Shown here piece by piece: positions 1 to 8,277 of a DNA stretch of 64,000 nucleotides. The stretch is from Janthinobacterium sp. BJB426 (lineage in GTDB: Bacteria > Pseudomonadota > Gammaproteobacteria > Burkholderiales > Burkholderiaceae_D), in NCBI RefSeq assembly GCF_002735705.1, contig NZ_PDZL01000022.1, positions 1-64,000 of the forward strand, in the 5' to 3' direction. Position 1 is the stretch's first letter. Every line of letters begins with the position of its first letter. Made by a program: the position numbers and the translations under genes. A model generated the notes under the pieces. It did no database searches. It saw only the letters and a program-made list of their open reading frames with translations, and was not told the origin of the DNA.

Positions 1-205
1 CGAACGTATCAACGGCATTCTGAAAGGCGAGTTCCTGCTGAATCGACCTGCGGACCTGAAACAGGCGAGCAAAATGGTGGCGCAATCGGTGCGGATCTAT
101 AACCAGGAACGGCCGCATACGGCCCTGCAATACAAAACGCCCGATGCGGTGCATCGGGCGTTTCTACAGCAATAAATACTGTCAACCTATTTTAGGACTG
201 GACAC
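1..205 (+). mobile_element. 3' end of an IS3-family insertion sequence
   Basis: The first 205 bases hold the end of a DDE transposase frame followed at about 180-205 by an AT-containing end sequence (TGTCAACCTATTTTAGGACT and onward) that looks like an IS3/IS150-type terminal inverted repeat. The rest of the element lies before the window, so neither its other end nor a target duplication can be examined. The family call rests on the transposase C-terminus. Confidence 0.8.
2..175 (+). CDS. IS3-family transposase OrfB, C-terminal part
   Basis: The frame opens at the window edge and ends in TAA at 173-175, giving about 57 residues. It contains the pattern typical of the last part of the IS3 OrfB integrase-core domain: ERINGILKGEFL, then IYNQERPHTALQY and TPDAVHRAF. 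The final catalytic Glu of the DDE triad would lie just before or at the window start. The protein inserts the element into DNA by cut-and-paste via a circular intermediate, as known for the family. It is partial only because the window begins here. Confidence 0.9.
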   Translation, partial: ERINGILKGEFLLNRPADLKQASKMVAQSVRIYNQERPHTALQYKTPDAVHRAFLQQ

Positions 206-244
206 GGAGTGTTGCGCATTAACGCATCGGCGCCTCTTCAAGCC

Positions 245-330
245 GTAGCGAGCAAGCCCGATGTCGGGTTGAGTAACGCAGCTGTACTGGAGTACAGCGA
301 GTAACGCCGACCCGAGAGCGGGCTGCGCAG
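245..330. repeat. Structured intergenic element with nested inverted repeats
   Basis: A perfect hairpin, GCTGTACT-GG-AGTACAGC (281-298), is flanked on both sides by the same direct 9-mer GAGTAACGC (271-279 and 299-307). Outside that, AGCCCG (255-260) can pair with CGGGCT (319-324), so the whole block can fold as a cruciform or long stem. It lies between the IS end and the 3' end of the lytic transglycosylase gene. It may act as a bidirectional terminator or be a REP-like element; no U-run follows the stem. Confidence 0.6.
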
Positions 331-350
331 TAGGTTGGAAGAACGCGCTA

Positions 351-1268
351 CTACAGGCCGGCGATCTCGTTGTGGGGCAGCACTTTGATGGTGATGCCGC
401 TTTCCGGCGCTGGCGCTTTGGCTGGCGCTGGCGTGTTCGATGCCATCACTGGCGTCGTGGTTGGCACGCGCTGGCCGGCGGACACTTGTTTCAGGCGGCG
501 ATATTCGGCCAGCACGCGCGAGCCGTAGCCCGAGTCGGTGGCGAAGTTGGCGGCGCCGACATAGGTTTTCAAGCCCGCTTCGACGGAACCGCCACGCGTG
601 ACGTAGTCTTTCAGGATCAGGGAACCGACGCGGATGTTGGCGACCGGATTCAAGGCTGCTTGCACGCCGCCCATTTCCTGGAAGCGCTCATGGTGCACTT
701 TCGACATGACCTGCATCAAGCCTTGCGCGCCGACGGGGCTTTCCGCAAACGGATTCAAGCCCGATTCGATGGCCATCACGGCCAGGATCAGCAGTGGGTC
801 CAGCTTGATTTCACGGGCCGTCAGGTAAGCCGTCGAGACGAGCATATTGGTCGCGTCGTTGGCCACGCGGTAGCGCTTGGAAAGCCAGTTGGTGACCCAT
901 TGCTGCTGCTTTTGCGTGCCCAGCAAGGCTTTTTCTTCCTTGCTCAGCGGCGCGTCGCTGGCGGCGGCCGTTTGCACGGAAGCGGGAGCTTCCATCAGTG
1001 CCGACAGGGCCGGCGCTTCAACGGCTTGTGCCTCTGCCATCGGCAGCGGGAACAGGCTGTGCGTCAGTTGCTTGCCCAGGTCGGGGCGGAACATCAGCAG
1101 GGCGATCAGTGCCAGGGCGGAAATGCCGAAGACTGTCAGTGTGTGTTGTGCCGTGGTCAAAACGCCACGTGCCGAAATGGCTTGTGCGCGGGCGCGCAAA
1201 CGCGCCAACGCTGGCTGGCCAGCCACGGTTGAAGCAGGCAATGCTGCTTCAGTGCTACGATGAGTCAT
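351..1268 (-). CDS. Lytic transglycosylase SLT domain protein
   Basis: This 305-residue protein has an N-terminal transmembrane or uncleaved signal segment at about residues 45-62 and a C-terminal lysozyme-like SLT domain from about residue 140 to 265. The domain shows the motif ILAVMAIESGLNP with the catalytic Glu, then SPVGAQGLMQV and a later TYVGAANF. Such enzymes cleave the MurNAc-GlcNAc bond of peptidoglycan in the periplasm, forming 1,6-anhydro ends. A GGGGA ribosome site precedes the ATG. It is divergent from ubiD and appears to be a single-gene unit. The low-complexity Ala/Pro tail is probably a linker or disordered end. Confidence 0.88.
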   Translation of the reverse strand: MTHRSTEAALPASTVAGQPALARLRARAQAISARGVLTTAQHTLTVFGISALALIALLMFRPDLGKQLTHSLFPLPMAEAQAVEAPALSALMEAPASVQTAAASDAPLSKEEKALLGTQKQQQWVTNWLSKRYRVANDATNMLVSTAYLTAREIKLDPLLILAVMAIESGLNPFAESPVGAQGLMQVMSKVHHERFQEMGGVQAALNPVANIRVGSLILKDYVTRGGSVEAGLKTYVGAANFATDSGYGSRVLAEYRRLKQVSAGQRVPTTTPVMASNTPAPAKAPAPESGITIKVLPHNEIAGL

Positions 1269-1746
1269 AGAGTTCCCCGAAATGTCGCGTCAACAGGCAG
1301 TCCCTCCGCGGTGTCGCGGTGTTGTGGGTACTGCCAATGCCGTGCATCAGAAATATCATCGTTTCCGCCGCGTATGGATGCGTGCGAGAAACGCCGTCAT
1401 TGCTTGCTTGAGCTGATCGGTCCCGTTTTGGTATTGGATCAGTCGCAATACAACTTTTACCGGGGGTAAGGCAGACGCCTTTTGAAAACACTCCTTAAAA
1501 TGTCATGTGGAGCCCCGACTCCGTGAATGAAAGAGAAACGCTAAAATCAAGCTCTGGGCCGGCGTGCTCTTTCAAGTTGGGCGAATTGTAGAAGCCGTTT
1601 TATATCAAGTCAATACTAACGAATCGTTTCTTTATTACTTTTATGTCTTACTTTTTGACTTGCATTGTGCCAAAAGCCAATAAAATCAATTACTTGGCAT
1701 AGATCCTTCAGCAACGGCGTCCGACGTCAAAAAAAATTAAAAACAC
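1269..1746. promoter_or_regulatory. Divergent intergenic region between the lytic transglycosylase and ubiD
   Basis: The 478 bases carry no convincing gene. The part near ubiD (about 1590-1746) is markedly AT-rich against the GC-rich surroundings and should hold the ubiD promoter. A TTGACT at 1655-1660 and TAAAAT at 1681-1686 are present, but their 20-bp spacing is too long for a standard sigma-70 promoter, so no exact promoter is assigned. The transglycosylase promoter should lie in the first 100 bases. Confidence 0.5.
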
Positions 1747-3231
1747 ATGAAATATTCAGATTTGCGAGATTTTATTTCTCAACTGCAACAAATGGGTGAA
1801 CTTAAGCCCATTTCGACCCCCATTTCACCGATTTTGGAGATGACGGAAGTTTGCGACCGTACCTTGCGCGCAGGCGGGCCGGCCTTGCTGTTCAACAATC
1901 CGACGGGATACGACATGCCAGTGCTGGGCAATCTGTTCGGCACCACGCGCCGCGTGGCGCTGGGCATGGGCGCGGAAGATGTCAGCGAGTTGCGCAAGAT
2001 CGGCCATGTGCTGGCGCGGCTGAAGGAACCGGAGCCGCCGAAGGATTTCAAGGACTTGCTGGGACTCGGTTCCCTGGTGAAATCCGTGTGGGACATGTCG
2101 CCGAAGGAGTTGCGCGGCGCGAAATGCCAGGAAATCGTCTGGGAAGGCAATGACGTCGACCTGGCGCGCCTGCCGATCCAGCATTGCTGGCCCGGCGATA
2201 TCGCCCCCCTGATCACCTGGGGCCTGGTGATCACCAAGGGCCCGAACAAGAAGCGGCAAAACCTGGGCATCTACCGCCAGCAAGTGCTGGGGCGTAATAA
2301 GGTCATCATGCGCTGGCTGGCGCACCGGGGCGGGGCGCTGGACTTCCGCGAACACGCGATCCAGAGCAAGGGCAAGCCGTATCCGATCGCCGTCGCGCTG
2401 GGCGCCGATCCCGCTACTATATTAGGGGCCGTCACACCGGTGCCGGACAGCCTGTCCGAATACCAGTTCGCCGGCTTGCTGCGCGGCAGCCGCACGGAGC
2501 TGGTGAAAGCCATCGGCAGCGAGCTGCGCGTGCCTGCGTCGGCCGAGATCGTGCTCGAGGGCCATATCTACCCGGATGAAAACCATCCGAGCGGCTATGA
2601 GCACGCGCTGGAAGGGCCGTATGGCGACCACACGGGCTACTATAATGAGCAGGACAGTTTCCCCGTGTTTACCATCGACCGCATCACCATGCGCCGCGAC
2701 CCGATTTACCACTCCACGTATACAGGCAAACCGCCGGACGAGCCGGCCGTGCTGGGCCTGGCCCTGAATGAAGTGTTCGTGCCGCTGCTGCAAAAGCAGT
2801 TCAGCGAAATCACGGACTTCTATCTGCCGCCCGAAGGCTGCAGCTACCGCATGGCCGTGGTGCAGATCAAGAAACAGTACGCGGGCCACGCCAAGCGCGT
2901 GATGTTCGGCGTGTGGAGCTTCCTGCGCCAGTTCATGTATACCAAGTTCATCGTGGTGGTCGATGAAGACGTGAATATTCGCGACTGGAAAGAAGTCATC
3001 TGGGCCATCACGACGCGTGTCGACCCGATCCGCGATACGACCCTGGTCGACAACACGCCGATCGATTACCTGGACTTTGCCTCGCCGGTCAGCGGCCTGG
3101 GCAGCAAGATGGGTATCGATGCGACGAATAAGTGGCCGGGCGAAACGACGCGCGAGTGGGGCACGACGATTGCCATGACGCCGGAAGTGAAGGCCAAGGT
3201 GGATGGGATCTGGCAAGAGCTGGGCTTGTAG
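1747..3231 (+). CDS. ubiD: UbiD, 4-hydroxy-3-polyprenylbenzoate decarboxylase
   Basis: The 494-residue product is the length of the E. coli enzyme (497) and starts MKYSDLRDFI as is typical for the family. UbiD removes the carboxyl group from 3-polyprenyl-4-hydroxybenzoate in ubiquinone synthesis, using prenylated FMN supplied by UbiX plus a metal ion. Family signatures seen include the RQNLGIYRQQV-like segment after residue 170 and the EGPYGDHTGYY loop near residue 290. It is monocistronic: the ffs promoter follows within 70 bases and the transglycosylase gene is divergent. No frameshift or truncation is seen. Confidence 0.96.
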   Translation: MKYSDLRDFISQLQQMGELKPISTPISPILEMTEVCDRTLRAGGPALLFNNPTGYDMPVLGNLFGTTRRVALGMGAEDVSELRKIGHVLARLKEPEPPKDFKDLLGLGSLVKSVWDMSPKELRGAKCQEIVWEGNDVDLARLPIQHCWPGDIAPLITWGLVITKGPNKKRQNLGIYRQQVLGRNKVIMRWLAHRGGALDFREHAIQSKGKPYPIAVALGADPATILGAVTPVPDSLSEYQFAGLLRGSRTELVKAIGSELRVPASAEIVLEGHIYPDENHPSGYEHALEGPYGDHTGYYNEQDSFPVFTIDRITMRRDPIYHSTYTGKPPDEPAVLGLALNEVFVPLLQKQFSEITDFYLPPEGCSYRMAVVQIKKQYAGHAKRVMFGVWSFLRQFMYTKFIVVVDEDVNIRDWKEVIWAITTRVDPIRDTTLVDNTPIDYLDFASPVSGLGSKMGIDATNKWPGETTREWGTTIAMTPEVKAKVDGIWQELGL

Positions 3232-3294
3232 GGCAAACCAGGGGCTGGGGGAGTCCGGTTTTTGCGTGACTTCCCCAATCTTGCGCAGGTCGGT

Positions 3295-3300
3295 TATAAT
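3295..3300 (+). promoter_or_regulatory. Minus-10 box of the ffs promoter
   Basis: A perfect TATAAT sits 7 bases before the deduced 5' end of the SRP RNA. No good -35 hexamer is seen at 17 bp, but the region is short and stable RNA promoters often rely on other determinants. Confidence 0.7.
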
Positions 3301-3307
3301 TGTCCCC

Positions 3308-3403
3308 GGCGGGCCCCTGCGCATCGTGGCATGGCTAACCTGGTCAGGTCGGGAACGAAGCAGCCACGGCTATTAACCATGAGTGCCGCAGATCAGGCTC
3401 GCC
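3308..3403 (+). ncRNA. ffs: Signal recognition particle 4.5S RNA
   Basis: The conserved core of the small bacterial SRP RNA is present: ACCTGGTCAGGTC at about 3338-3350 followed by GGGAACGAAGCAGCC, which forms the domain IV loop bound by Ffh. The ends pair perfectly: GGCGGGCC at 3308-3315 with GGCTCGCC at 3396-3403, allowing one G-U. The length of about 96 bases fits the Gram-negative Alu-less form. Together with Ffh it directs inner-membrane proteins to the translocon. It is preceded by TATAAT and followed by a strong intrinsic terminator. Confidence 0.95.
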
Positions 3404-3436
3404 TCCTTCGGGAATGTTTTATCAGGATCAACAATC

Positions 3437-3459
3437 AAGCTGCCATGGGCAGCTTTTTT
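3437..3459 (+). terminator. Intrinsic terminator of ffs
   Basis: AAGCTGCC pairs with GGCAGCTT around an ATG loop, followed by a T-run. It lies about 33 bases beyond the SRP RNA 3' end and separates ffs from dnaX. Confidence 0.88.
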
Positions 3460-3644
3460 GCTTTTACGGCCCCGTTTTCTTTCCGATCCGCAGCATTGCC
3501 GGACTTGCCGTGTTTTCCCTGTTTCTGCCGGGCCATGTTATACAATTGCTGCTTTGCCGCGTTTGCCATATTGGAATGGCCCGGCCATGAGGCTTGCGCC
3601 CGCCGCGCAGGATCACCCGCAAAATCGCATGGTAAAATCTCAGC

Positions 3645-5951
3645 ATGTCCTATCAAGTCCTCGCCCGTAAATACCGCCCCAAGAATTTCGAGACGCTCGT
3701 CGGCCAGGAGCACGTCGTGCGCGCGCTCACGCATGCCTTGCACAGCGGCCGATTGCATCACGCCTACCTGTTCACGGGCACGCGCGGCGTCGGCAAGACG
3801 ACCCTGTCGCGCATCCTGGCCAAGTCGCTCAATTGCATCGGCCCCGACGGCACGGGCGGCATCACGGCCCAGCCTTGCGGCGTGTGCGAAGCGTGCACGG
3901 CGATCGATGCGGGACGCTTTGTCGACTATATAGAGATGGATGCGGCGTCGAACCGCGGCGTCGATGAAATGGCGCAGCTGCTCGAGCAAGCCGTGTATGC
4001 GCCAAGCAATGCGCGCTTCAAGGTCTATATGATCGATGAGGTGCACATGCTGACGAACCACGCGTTCAATTCCATGCTGAAAACCCTGGAAGAACCGCCC
4101 GAGCACGTCAAGTTCATCCTGGCCACGACGGACCCGCAAAAAATTCCCGTGACCGTGCTGTCGCGCTGCCTGCAGTTCAATCTCAAGCAGATGCCGCCCG
4201 GCCACATCATCAGCCACCTGGACAATATCCTGGGACAAGAGGGCATCGCCTTTGAACAGCCGGCCTTGCGCCTGCTGGCCCAGGGCGCCCACGGTTCCAT
4301 GCGCGACGCGCTGTCGCTGACGGACCAGGCCATCGCGTATGCGGCCGGTGAAGTCACGCTCGACGCCGTGCAAGGCATGCTGGGTGCGCTCGACCAGTCC
4401 TACCTGGTGCGCCTGCTTGACGCGCTGGCGCAGCAGGATGGCGCCGATTTGCTGGCCGTGGCCGACGAAATGGCCTCGCGCAGCCTGTCCTACAATGGCG
4501 CCTTGCAAGACTTGGGCACATTGCTGCACCGTATTGCGCTGGCGCAAACCGTGCCCGCCGCCTTGCCGCAGGATTTGCCGGAATACGCGGATATCGTGCG
4601 TCTGGCCGCCGCGTTTGACGCGGAAGAAGTGCAGCTGTTTTATCAGATCGCCGTGCATGGCCGCAATGAACTGGGCCTGGCGCCCGACGAATATGCGGGC
4701 TTTACCATGACCTTGCTGCGCATGCTGGCCTTTCGGCCCGGCATAGGCGGCGCCGATGGCGTGCCAGCGGCACCAGCCTCCGTGTCGGGCAATCGTCCCG
4801 CTGCCGTGGCCGCCGCGCGCGCCGCGGCAGGGGCATCGGCACCGGCAGCCCGCGCCGCCACGAACAGCGTGGCTAGCCACGCCGCCGTGACCCCGCCCGC
4901 CGTGGTCGCTGCCGCAGCCGCCAGCATGGCGCGCAGCGAAGCGCCGCCGCCACGCGCGGCTGCTCCGGCACCCGCACCGGCACCTGTAGCCGCCCCGGCG
5001 CCAGCACCAGTGCCGCCGCCTGCCGCTGCTCCCGCTGCGGCTGCCCCGGCAGCCTCGGGCGCTCCGATCAGTTCCGCCCGCGCCGCCATCAATGCGGCGC
5101 TGGAAGCGGCCCGCGCCGCCTCGAAAGGCCGTCCGGGCAGCGCGCCATCGGCGCCATCGTCGGCGCCCAAGCCAGCTGCACCGGCAGCGGAACCTGTCGC
5201 CGCGGCGCCAGCCCCGGCTGCACCCGTCCAGGCCGCGCCGCCACCGCCACCGCCCGCCGCCGCGAAAGCACCTGCGCCGTGGGACGATGCGCCACCGGTC
5301 GCCGTGATGGAAGCTCCCGTGCAGCAGGCGCGTCCCGCCGCCGCGCCGCCACAGCAGGCGCCCGCCGACGACGACTTGCCGCCGTGGGTCACCGAATTTT
5401 CCGACGACAGCGCCTCGGCTGCCGTGTCGGTGCCCGCCGCGCAAAGCAGCGAGCAGCCGGCCGTCATCATGCCGCAGCGTGCCGCCAAGCAAGCCGCACC
5501 CAGCGGGCCGTACGTGATCACGCCCGTGCCGGGCCTGGACTGGGACGGCAACTGGCCGGCCGTCGCTGCCGTGCTGCCCCTGCGCGGCATAGCCCAGCAA
5601 TTGGCCGTGCAGGCCGAGCTGATCGAATGCCTGCACGACGGCCACAGCACCACCTTCCGCCTGCGCGTGCCGATCGATACGTGGCGCAGTCCGGCCAACG
5701 TGGAAAAACTGGCGGCCGTGCTCAGCGAGCGTTTCGGCCGCAAGGTCAATGTCGACACGGAACTGGGCGCCGTCTGGTACACGGCCAGCGCGGAAGCGCA
5801 GGCGCACCGCGAGGCGTGCCAGCTGCAAGCGGAAGAAACCATTGCCAGCGATCCCTTCGTGCTCGACATGAAGCGTGCATTCGACGCTTTTGTTGTGCCG
5901 GGAACGATTACCCCTGCACCGGCGGGCTCCGCCGCGCCGACCCTGCATTAA
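3645..5951 (+). CDS. dnaX: DNA polymerase III subunit gamma/tau
   Basis: The 768-residue protein is the clamp-loader ATPase that also bridges the polymerase cores and the DnaB helicase. The AAA+ module fills roughly the first 365 residues: Walker A GTRGVGKTT at 45-53, a four-cysteine zinc module containing PCGVCEAC, and Walker B/DExH MIDEVHML. Residues from about 375 to 590 form a very Ala/Pro-rich linker, and the C-terminal domain of about 150 residues should bind the alpha subunit. No E. coli-type A AAA AAG slippery site was seen, so a frameshifted gamma form is not evident. It heads the dnaX-ybaB-recR operon. Confidence 0.96.
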   Translation: MSYQVLARKYRPKNFETLVGQEHVVRALTHALHSGRLHHAYLFTGTRGVGKTTLSRILAKSLNCIGPDGTGGITAQPCGVCEACTAIDAGRFVDYIEMDAASNRGVDEMAQLLEQAVYAPSNARFKVYMIDEVHMLTNHAFNSMLKTLEEPPEHVKFILATTDPQKIPVTVLSRCLQFNLKQMPPGHIISHLDNILGQEGIAFEQPALRLLAQGAHGSMRDALSLTDQAIAYAAGEVTLDAVQGMLGALDQSYLVRLLDALAQQDGADLLAVADEMASRSLSYNGALQDLGTLLHRIALAQTVPAALPQDLPEYADIVRLAAAFDAEEVQLFYQIAVHGRNELGLAPDEYAGFTMTLLRMLAFRPGIGGADGVPAAPASVSGNRPAAVAAARAAAGASAPAARAATNSVASHAAVTPPAVVAAAAASMARSEAPPPRAAAPAPAPAPVAAPAPAPVPPPAAAPAAAAPAASGAPISSARAAINAALEAARAASKGRPGSAPSAPSSAPKPAAPAAEPVAAAPAPAAPVQAAPPPPPPAAAKAPAPWDDAPPVAVMEAPVQQARPAAAPPQQAPADDDLPPWVTEFSDDSASAAVSVPAAQSSEQPAVIMPQRAAKQAAPSGPYVITPVPGLDWDGNWPAVAAVLPLRGIAQQLAVQAELIECLHDGHSTTFRLRVPIDTWRSPANVEKLAAVLSERFGRKVNVDTELGAVWYTASAEAQAHREACQLQAEETIASDPFVLDMKRAFDAFVVPGTITPAPAGSAAPTLH

Positions 5952-5993
5952 TGATTAACAAAACTCACAAACTGAATTGAACGGAGCATTCTC

Positions 5994-6320
5994 ATGATGA
6001 AAAATCAACTGGCTGGCCTGATGAAGCAGGCGCAAGCAATGCAAGACAACATGAAAAAAGCCCAGGAACAACTGGCGCTGGTGGAAGTGGAAGGCCAGTC
6101 CGGCGCCGGCCTCGTGAAAATCGTCATGACGTGCAAGAACGACGTCAAGCGCGTGTCCATCGACCCGTCGCTGCTGGCCGACGACAAGGACATGCTGGAA
6201 GATCTGGTCGCCGCCGCCTTCAACGACGCCGTGCGCAAGGCGGAAGCGACGTCCGCTGAAAAAATGGCAGGCTTGACTGGCGGCATGAACTTGCCAGCCG
6301 GCTTCAAAATGCCATTCTGA
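5994..6320 (+). CDS. ybaB: YbaB/EbfC nucleoid-associated protein
   Basis: The 108-residue protein matches the YbaB/EbfC family in length and sequence: MKNQLAGLMKQAQAMQ, a central GLVKIVMTCKNDVKRVSIDPSLL stretch and a glycine-rich tail TGGMNLPAGFKMPF. The family forms tweezer-shaped dimers that bind DNA and may affect nucleoid structure. It lies 42 bases after dnaX and 47 before recR, the classic conserved order. Two adjacent ATG codons (5994 and 5997) follow a GGAG ribosome site; either may be used. Confidence 0.93.
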   Translation: MMKNQLAGLMKQAQAMQDNMKKAQEQLALVEVEGQSGAGLVKIVMTCKNDVKRVSIDPSLLADDKDMLEDLVAAAFNDAVRKAEATSAEKMAGLTGGMNLPAGFKMPF

Positions 6321-6367
6321 TGCACTACCGCATGCGCTCGATCTGTGGCACGGGGCAGGGTTGATCC

Positions 6368-6958
6368 ATGTCCAAGTCGCTTGAATTTTTGACCGAGGCG
6401 CTGCGGCGCCTGCCCGGCGTCGGCCCCAAGTCGGCGCAGCGGATGGCGTTTCATTTGTTGCAGCACGATAGGGAAGGCGCGGCCATGCTGTCGCGCGCCC
6501 TGTTCCAGGCCGTCGATGCCGTGCATCACTGCGGCCTGTGCAATACCTTTACCGAACACGAAGTGTGCGAGACCTGTCTCGACGAAGAGCGCGACAAGCG
6601 CTTGCTGTGCGTGGTGGAAACGCCCGCCGACCAGCTGATGATCGAGCAGACGCTCACCTACAAGGGCCTGTATTTCGTCCTCATGGGACGACTCTCTCCG
6701 CTGGACGGCATCGGCCCGAAAGATATCCACCTCGAAAAATTACTGAACCGCGCTAATGATGGCGTGGTCGGTGAAGTGGTGCTGGCCACCAACTTTACGA
6801 ATGAAGGCGAAGCGACGGCCCATTACATCAGCGAAATGCTGAAGGCGCGCGGCTTGCGCGTGAGCCGCCTGGCCCGCGGCGTGCCCGTGGGCGGCGAACT
6901 GGAATACGTCGACGCGGGCACGATTGCCCGCGCGATGCTCGACCGCAGGGCAACCTGA
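6368..6958 (+). CDS. recR: Recombination protein RecR
   Basis: The 196-residue product has the N-terminal helix-hairpin-helix (RRLPGVGPKSAQRMAF), a four-cysteine zinc finger at C55, C58, C67 and C70, and a C-terminal Toprim domain starting at CVVETPADQ. RecR with RecO and RecF loads RecA onto SSB-coated gaps during daughter-strand gap repair. Length and motifs are complete. It is the third gene of the dnaX operon, and the CoA-transferase start codon follows 10 bases after its stop, so co-transcription is likely. Confidence 0.96.
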   Translation: MSKSLEFLTEALRRLPGVGPKSAQRMAFHLLQHDREGAAMLSRALFQAVDAVHHCGLCNTFTEHEVCETCLDEERDKRLLCVVETPADQLMIEQTLTYKGLYFVLMGRLSPLDGIGPKDIHLEKLLNRANDGVVGEVVLATNFTNEGEATAHYISEMLKARGLRVSRLARGVPVGGELEYVDAGTIARAMLDRRAT

Positions 6959-6968
6959 ACTGATCTCT

Positions 6969-8189
6969 ATGACAGAATCCTCCGCGAATACTGGTCCTTT
7001 AAAAGGTATCAAAGTCCTTGAACTGGGCACCCTGATCGCGGGGCCGTTCTGTGCCCGCATGCTGGCCGAATTCGGCGCCGACGTGATCAAGATCGAAGCG
7101 CCCGATGGCGGCGACCCCATCCGTACCTGGCGGGTGCTGAAGGATGGCACCTCTTTGTGGTGGTCGGTGCAGGCGCGCAACAAGAAAAGTTTAACCCTGA
7201 ACCTGAAGTCGCCCGAGGGCAGGGCGATTGCCCGCCAGCTGGCCCTGGAAGCGGACATCATCATCGAGAACTACCGCCCCGGCGTGCTGGAAAAGTGGGA
7301 TCTCGGCTATGAACAGCTCAAGCAAATCAAACCGTCCCTGATCATGGTGCGCCTGTCCGGCTTTGGCCAGACGGGGCCGATGAAGGACTTGCCCGGTTTC
7401 GGCGCCATCGGCGAATCGATGGGTGGCTTGCGCTATGTCTCCGGCTTTGCCGACCGTCCGCCCGTCAGGGTCGGTGTGTCGATCGGCGACTCCGTGGCGG
7501 CCCTGCACGGCGTGATCGGCGCCATGATGGCCTTGCGCCACCGCGACGTGACGGGTGGGCGCGAACATGGGGAAGGGCAGATGGTCGACGTGGCCCTGTA
7601 TGAATCCGTGTTCAACCTGATGGAGTCGCTGGTGCCCGAATACGACCAGGCGGGCGTCGTGCGCGAGCGCACGGGCGGCTCGCTGCCCGGCATCGTGCCC
7701 TCGAATACCTACACGACGTGTGATGGCGAAAATATCGTGATTGCCGGCAACGGCGACGCCATCTTCAAGCGATTGATGCTGGCCATGGGCCGCATCGACT
7801 TGGCGGGCGACCCGCAACTGGCGCGCAACGATGGCCGGGTGGCGCGCACGCAGGAAATCGACGACGCCATCGGCGCCTGGTGCGCCACGCACACGATCGA
7901 CAGCGCGCTGGCCGTGCTGAAAGCGGCCGACGTGCCATCCGGCAAAATCTACTCCGTGCGCGACATGCTGAGCGATCCGCAATTCCTTGCCCGCAATATG
8001 TTCGAACAACACCATTTCGCCGACGGCACGCCCGTCAAATTGCCCGCCATCAGCCCGAAACTGTCCGCCACGCCGGGCAAGACGCAGTGGCTGGGACCGA
8101 CCCTGGGCCAGCATAACGACGAGGTGCTGGCATCGCTCGGCTATGACGCTGCGGCCATCGCGCGGCTGAAGGCCGGTGGGGTGGTGTAA
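6969..8189 (+). CDS. CaiB/BaiF family (family III) CoA-transferase
   Basis: The 406-residue protein is a typical family III CoA-transferase: LKGIKVLELGTLIAGPFCARMLAEFGADVIKIE at the N-terminus, YRPGVLEKWDLGYE, and the MVDVALYESVF segment containing the Asp that forms the acyl anhydride with CoA in the family. Such enzymes move CoA between carboxylic acids; the substrate cannot be told from sequence. The frame could be extended upstream, but ATG 6969 just after the recR stop is the sensible start. It is probably carried on the recR transcript. Confidence 0.92.
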   Translation: MTESSANTGPLKGIKVLELGTLIAGPFCARMLAEFGADVIKIEAPDGGDPIRTWRVLKDGTSLWWSVQARNKKSLTLNLKSPEGRAIARQLALEADIIIENYRPGVLEKWDLGYEQLKQIKPSLIMVRLSGFGQTGPMKDLPGFGAIGESMGGLRYVSGFADRPPVRVGVSIGDSVAALHGVIGAMMALRHRDVTGGREHGEGQMVDVALYESVFNLMESLVPEYDQAGVVRERTGGSLPGIVPSNTYTTCDGENIVIAGNGDAIFKRLMLAMGRIDLAGDPQLARNDGRVARTQEIDDAIGAWCATHTIDSALAVLKAADVPSGKIYSVRDMLSDPQFLARNMFEQHHFADGTPVKLPAISPKLSATPGKTQWLGPTLGQHNDEVLASLGYDAAAIARLKAGGVV

Positions 8190-8217
8190 TTCGCTATTAA
8201 CCCACAGAATTAAAGCT

Positions 8218-8244
8218 GGGGTCAGACCCGGCGGGTCTGACCCC
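8218..8244. repeat. GGGTCAGACC-type palindromic intergenic repeat, copy 1
   Basis: GGGGTCAGACCC is followed by its inverse, GGGTCTGACCCC, around a short centre, forming a near-perfect hairpin just after the CoA-transferase gene. A second, slightly degenerate copy is at 14533-14559. Repeats of this kind are common between genes in Janthinobacterium/Massilia-type genomes (from memory, not checked here) and may work as a terminator or mRNA stabiliser. Confidence 0.8.
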
Positions 8245-8277
8245 TGAATTTGCTTCCCGACTTACTTGATACCGATC

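Noticed and set aside
372..1232. Long open frame opposite the lytic transglycosylase gene
   Set aside because: It is the antisense shadow of a GC-rich gene; composition is Arg/His/Gly-rich with no domain, and the opposite strand encodes a clear SLT enzyme.
3435..5948. 837-residue open frame opposite dnaX
   Set aside because: Extremely Arg/Gly-rich product with no motif; it arises from the Ala/Pro-rich dnaX linker read in reverse.
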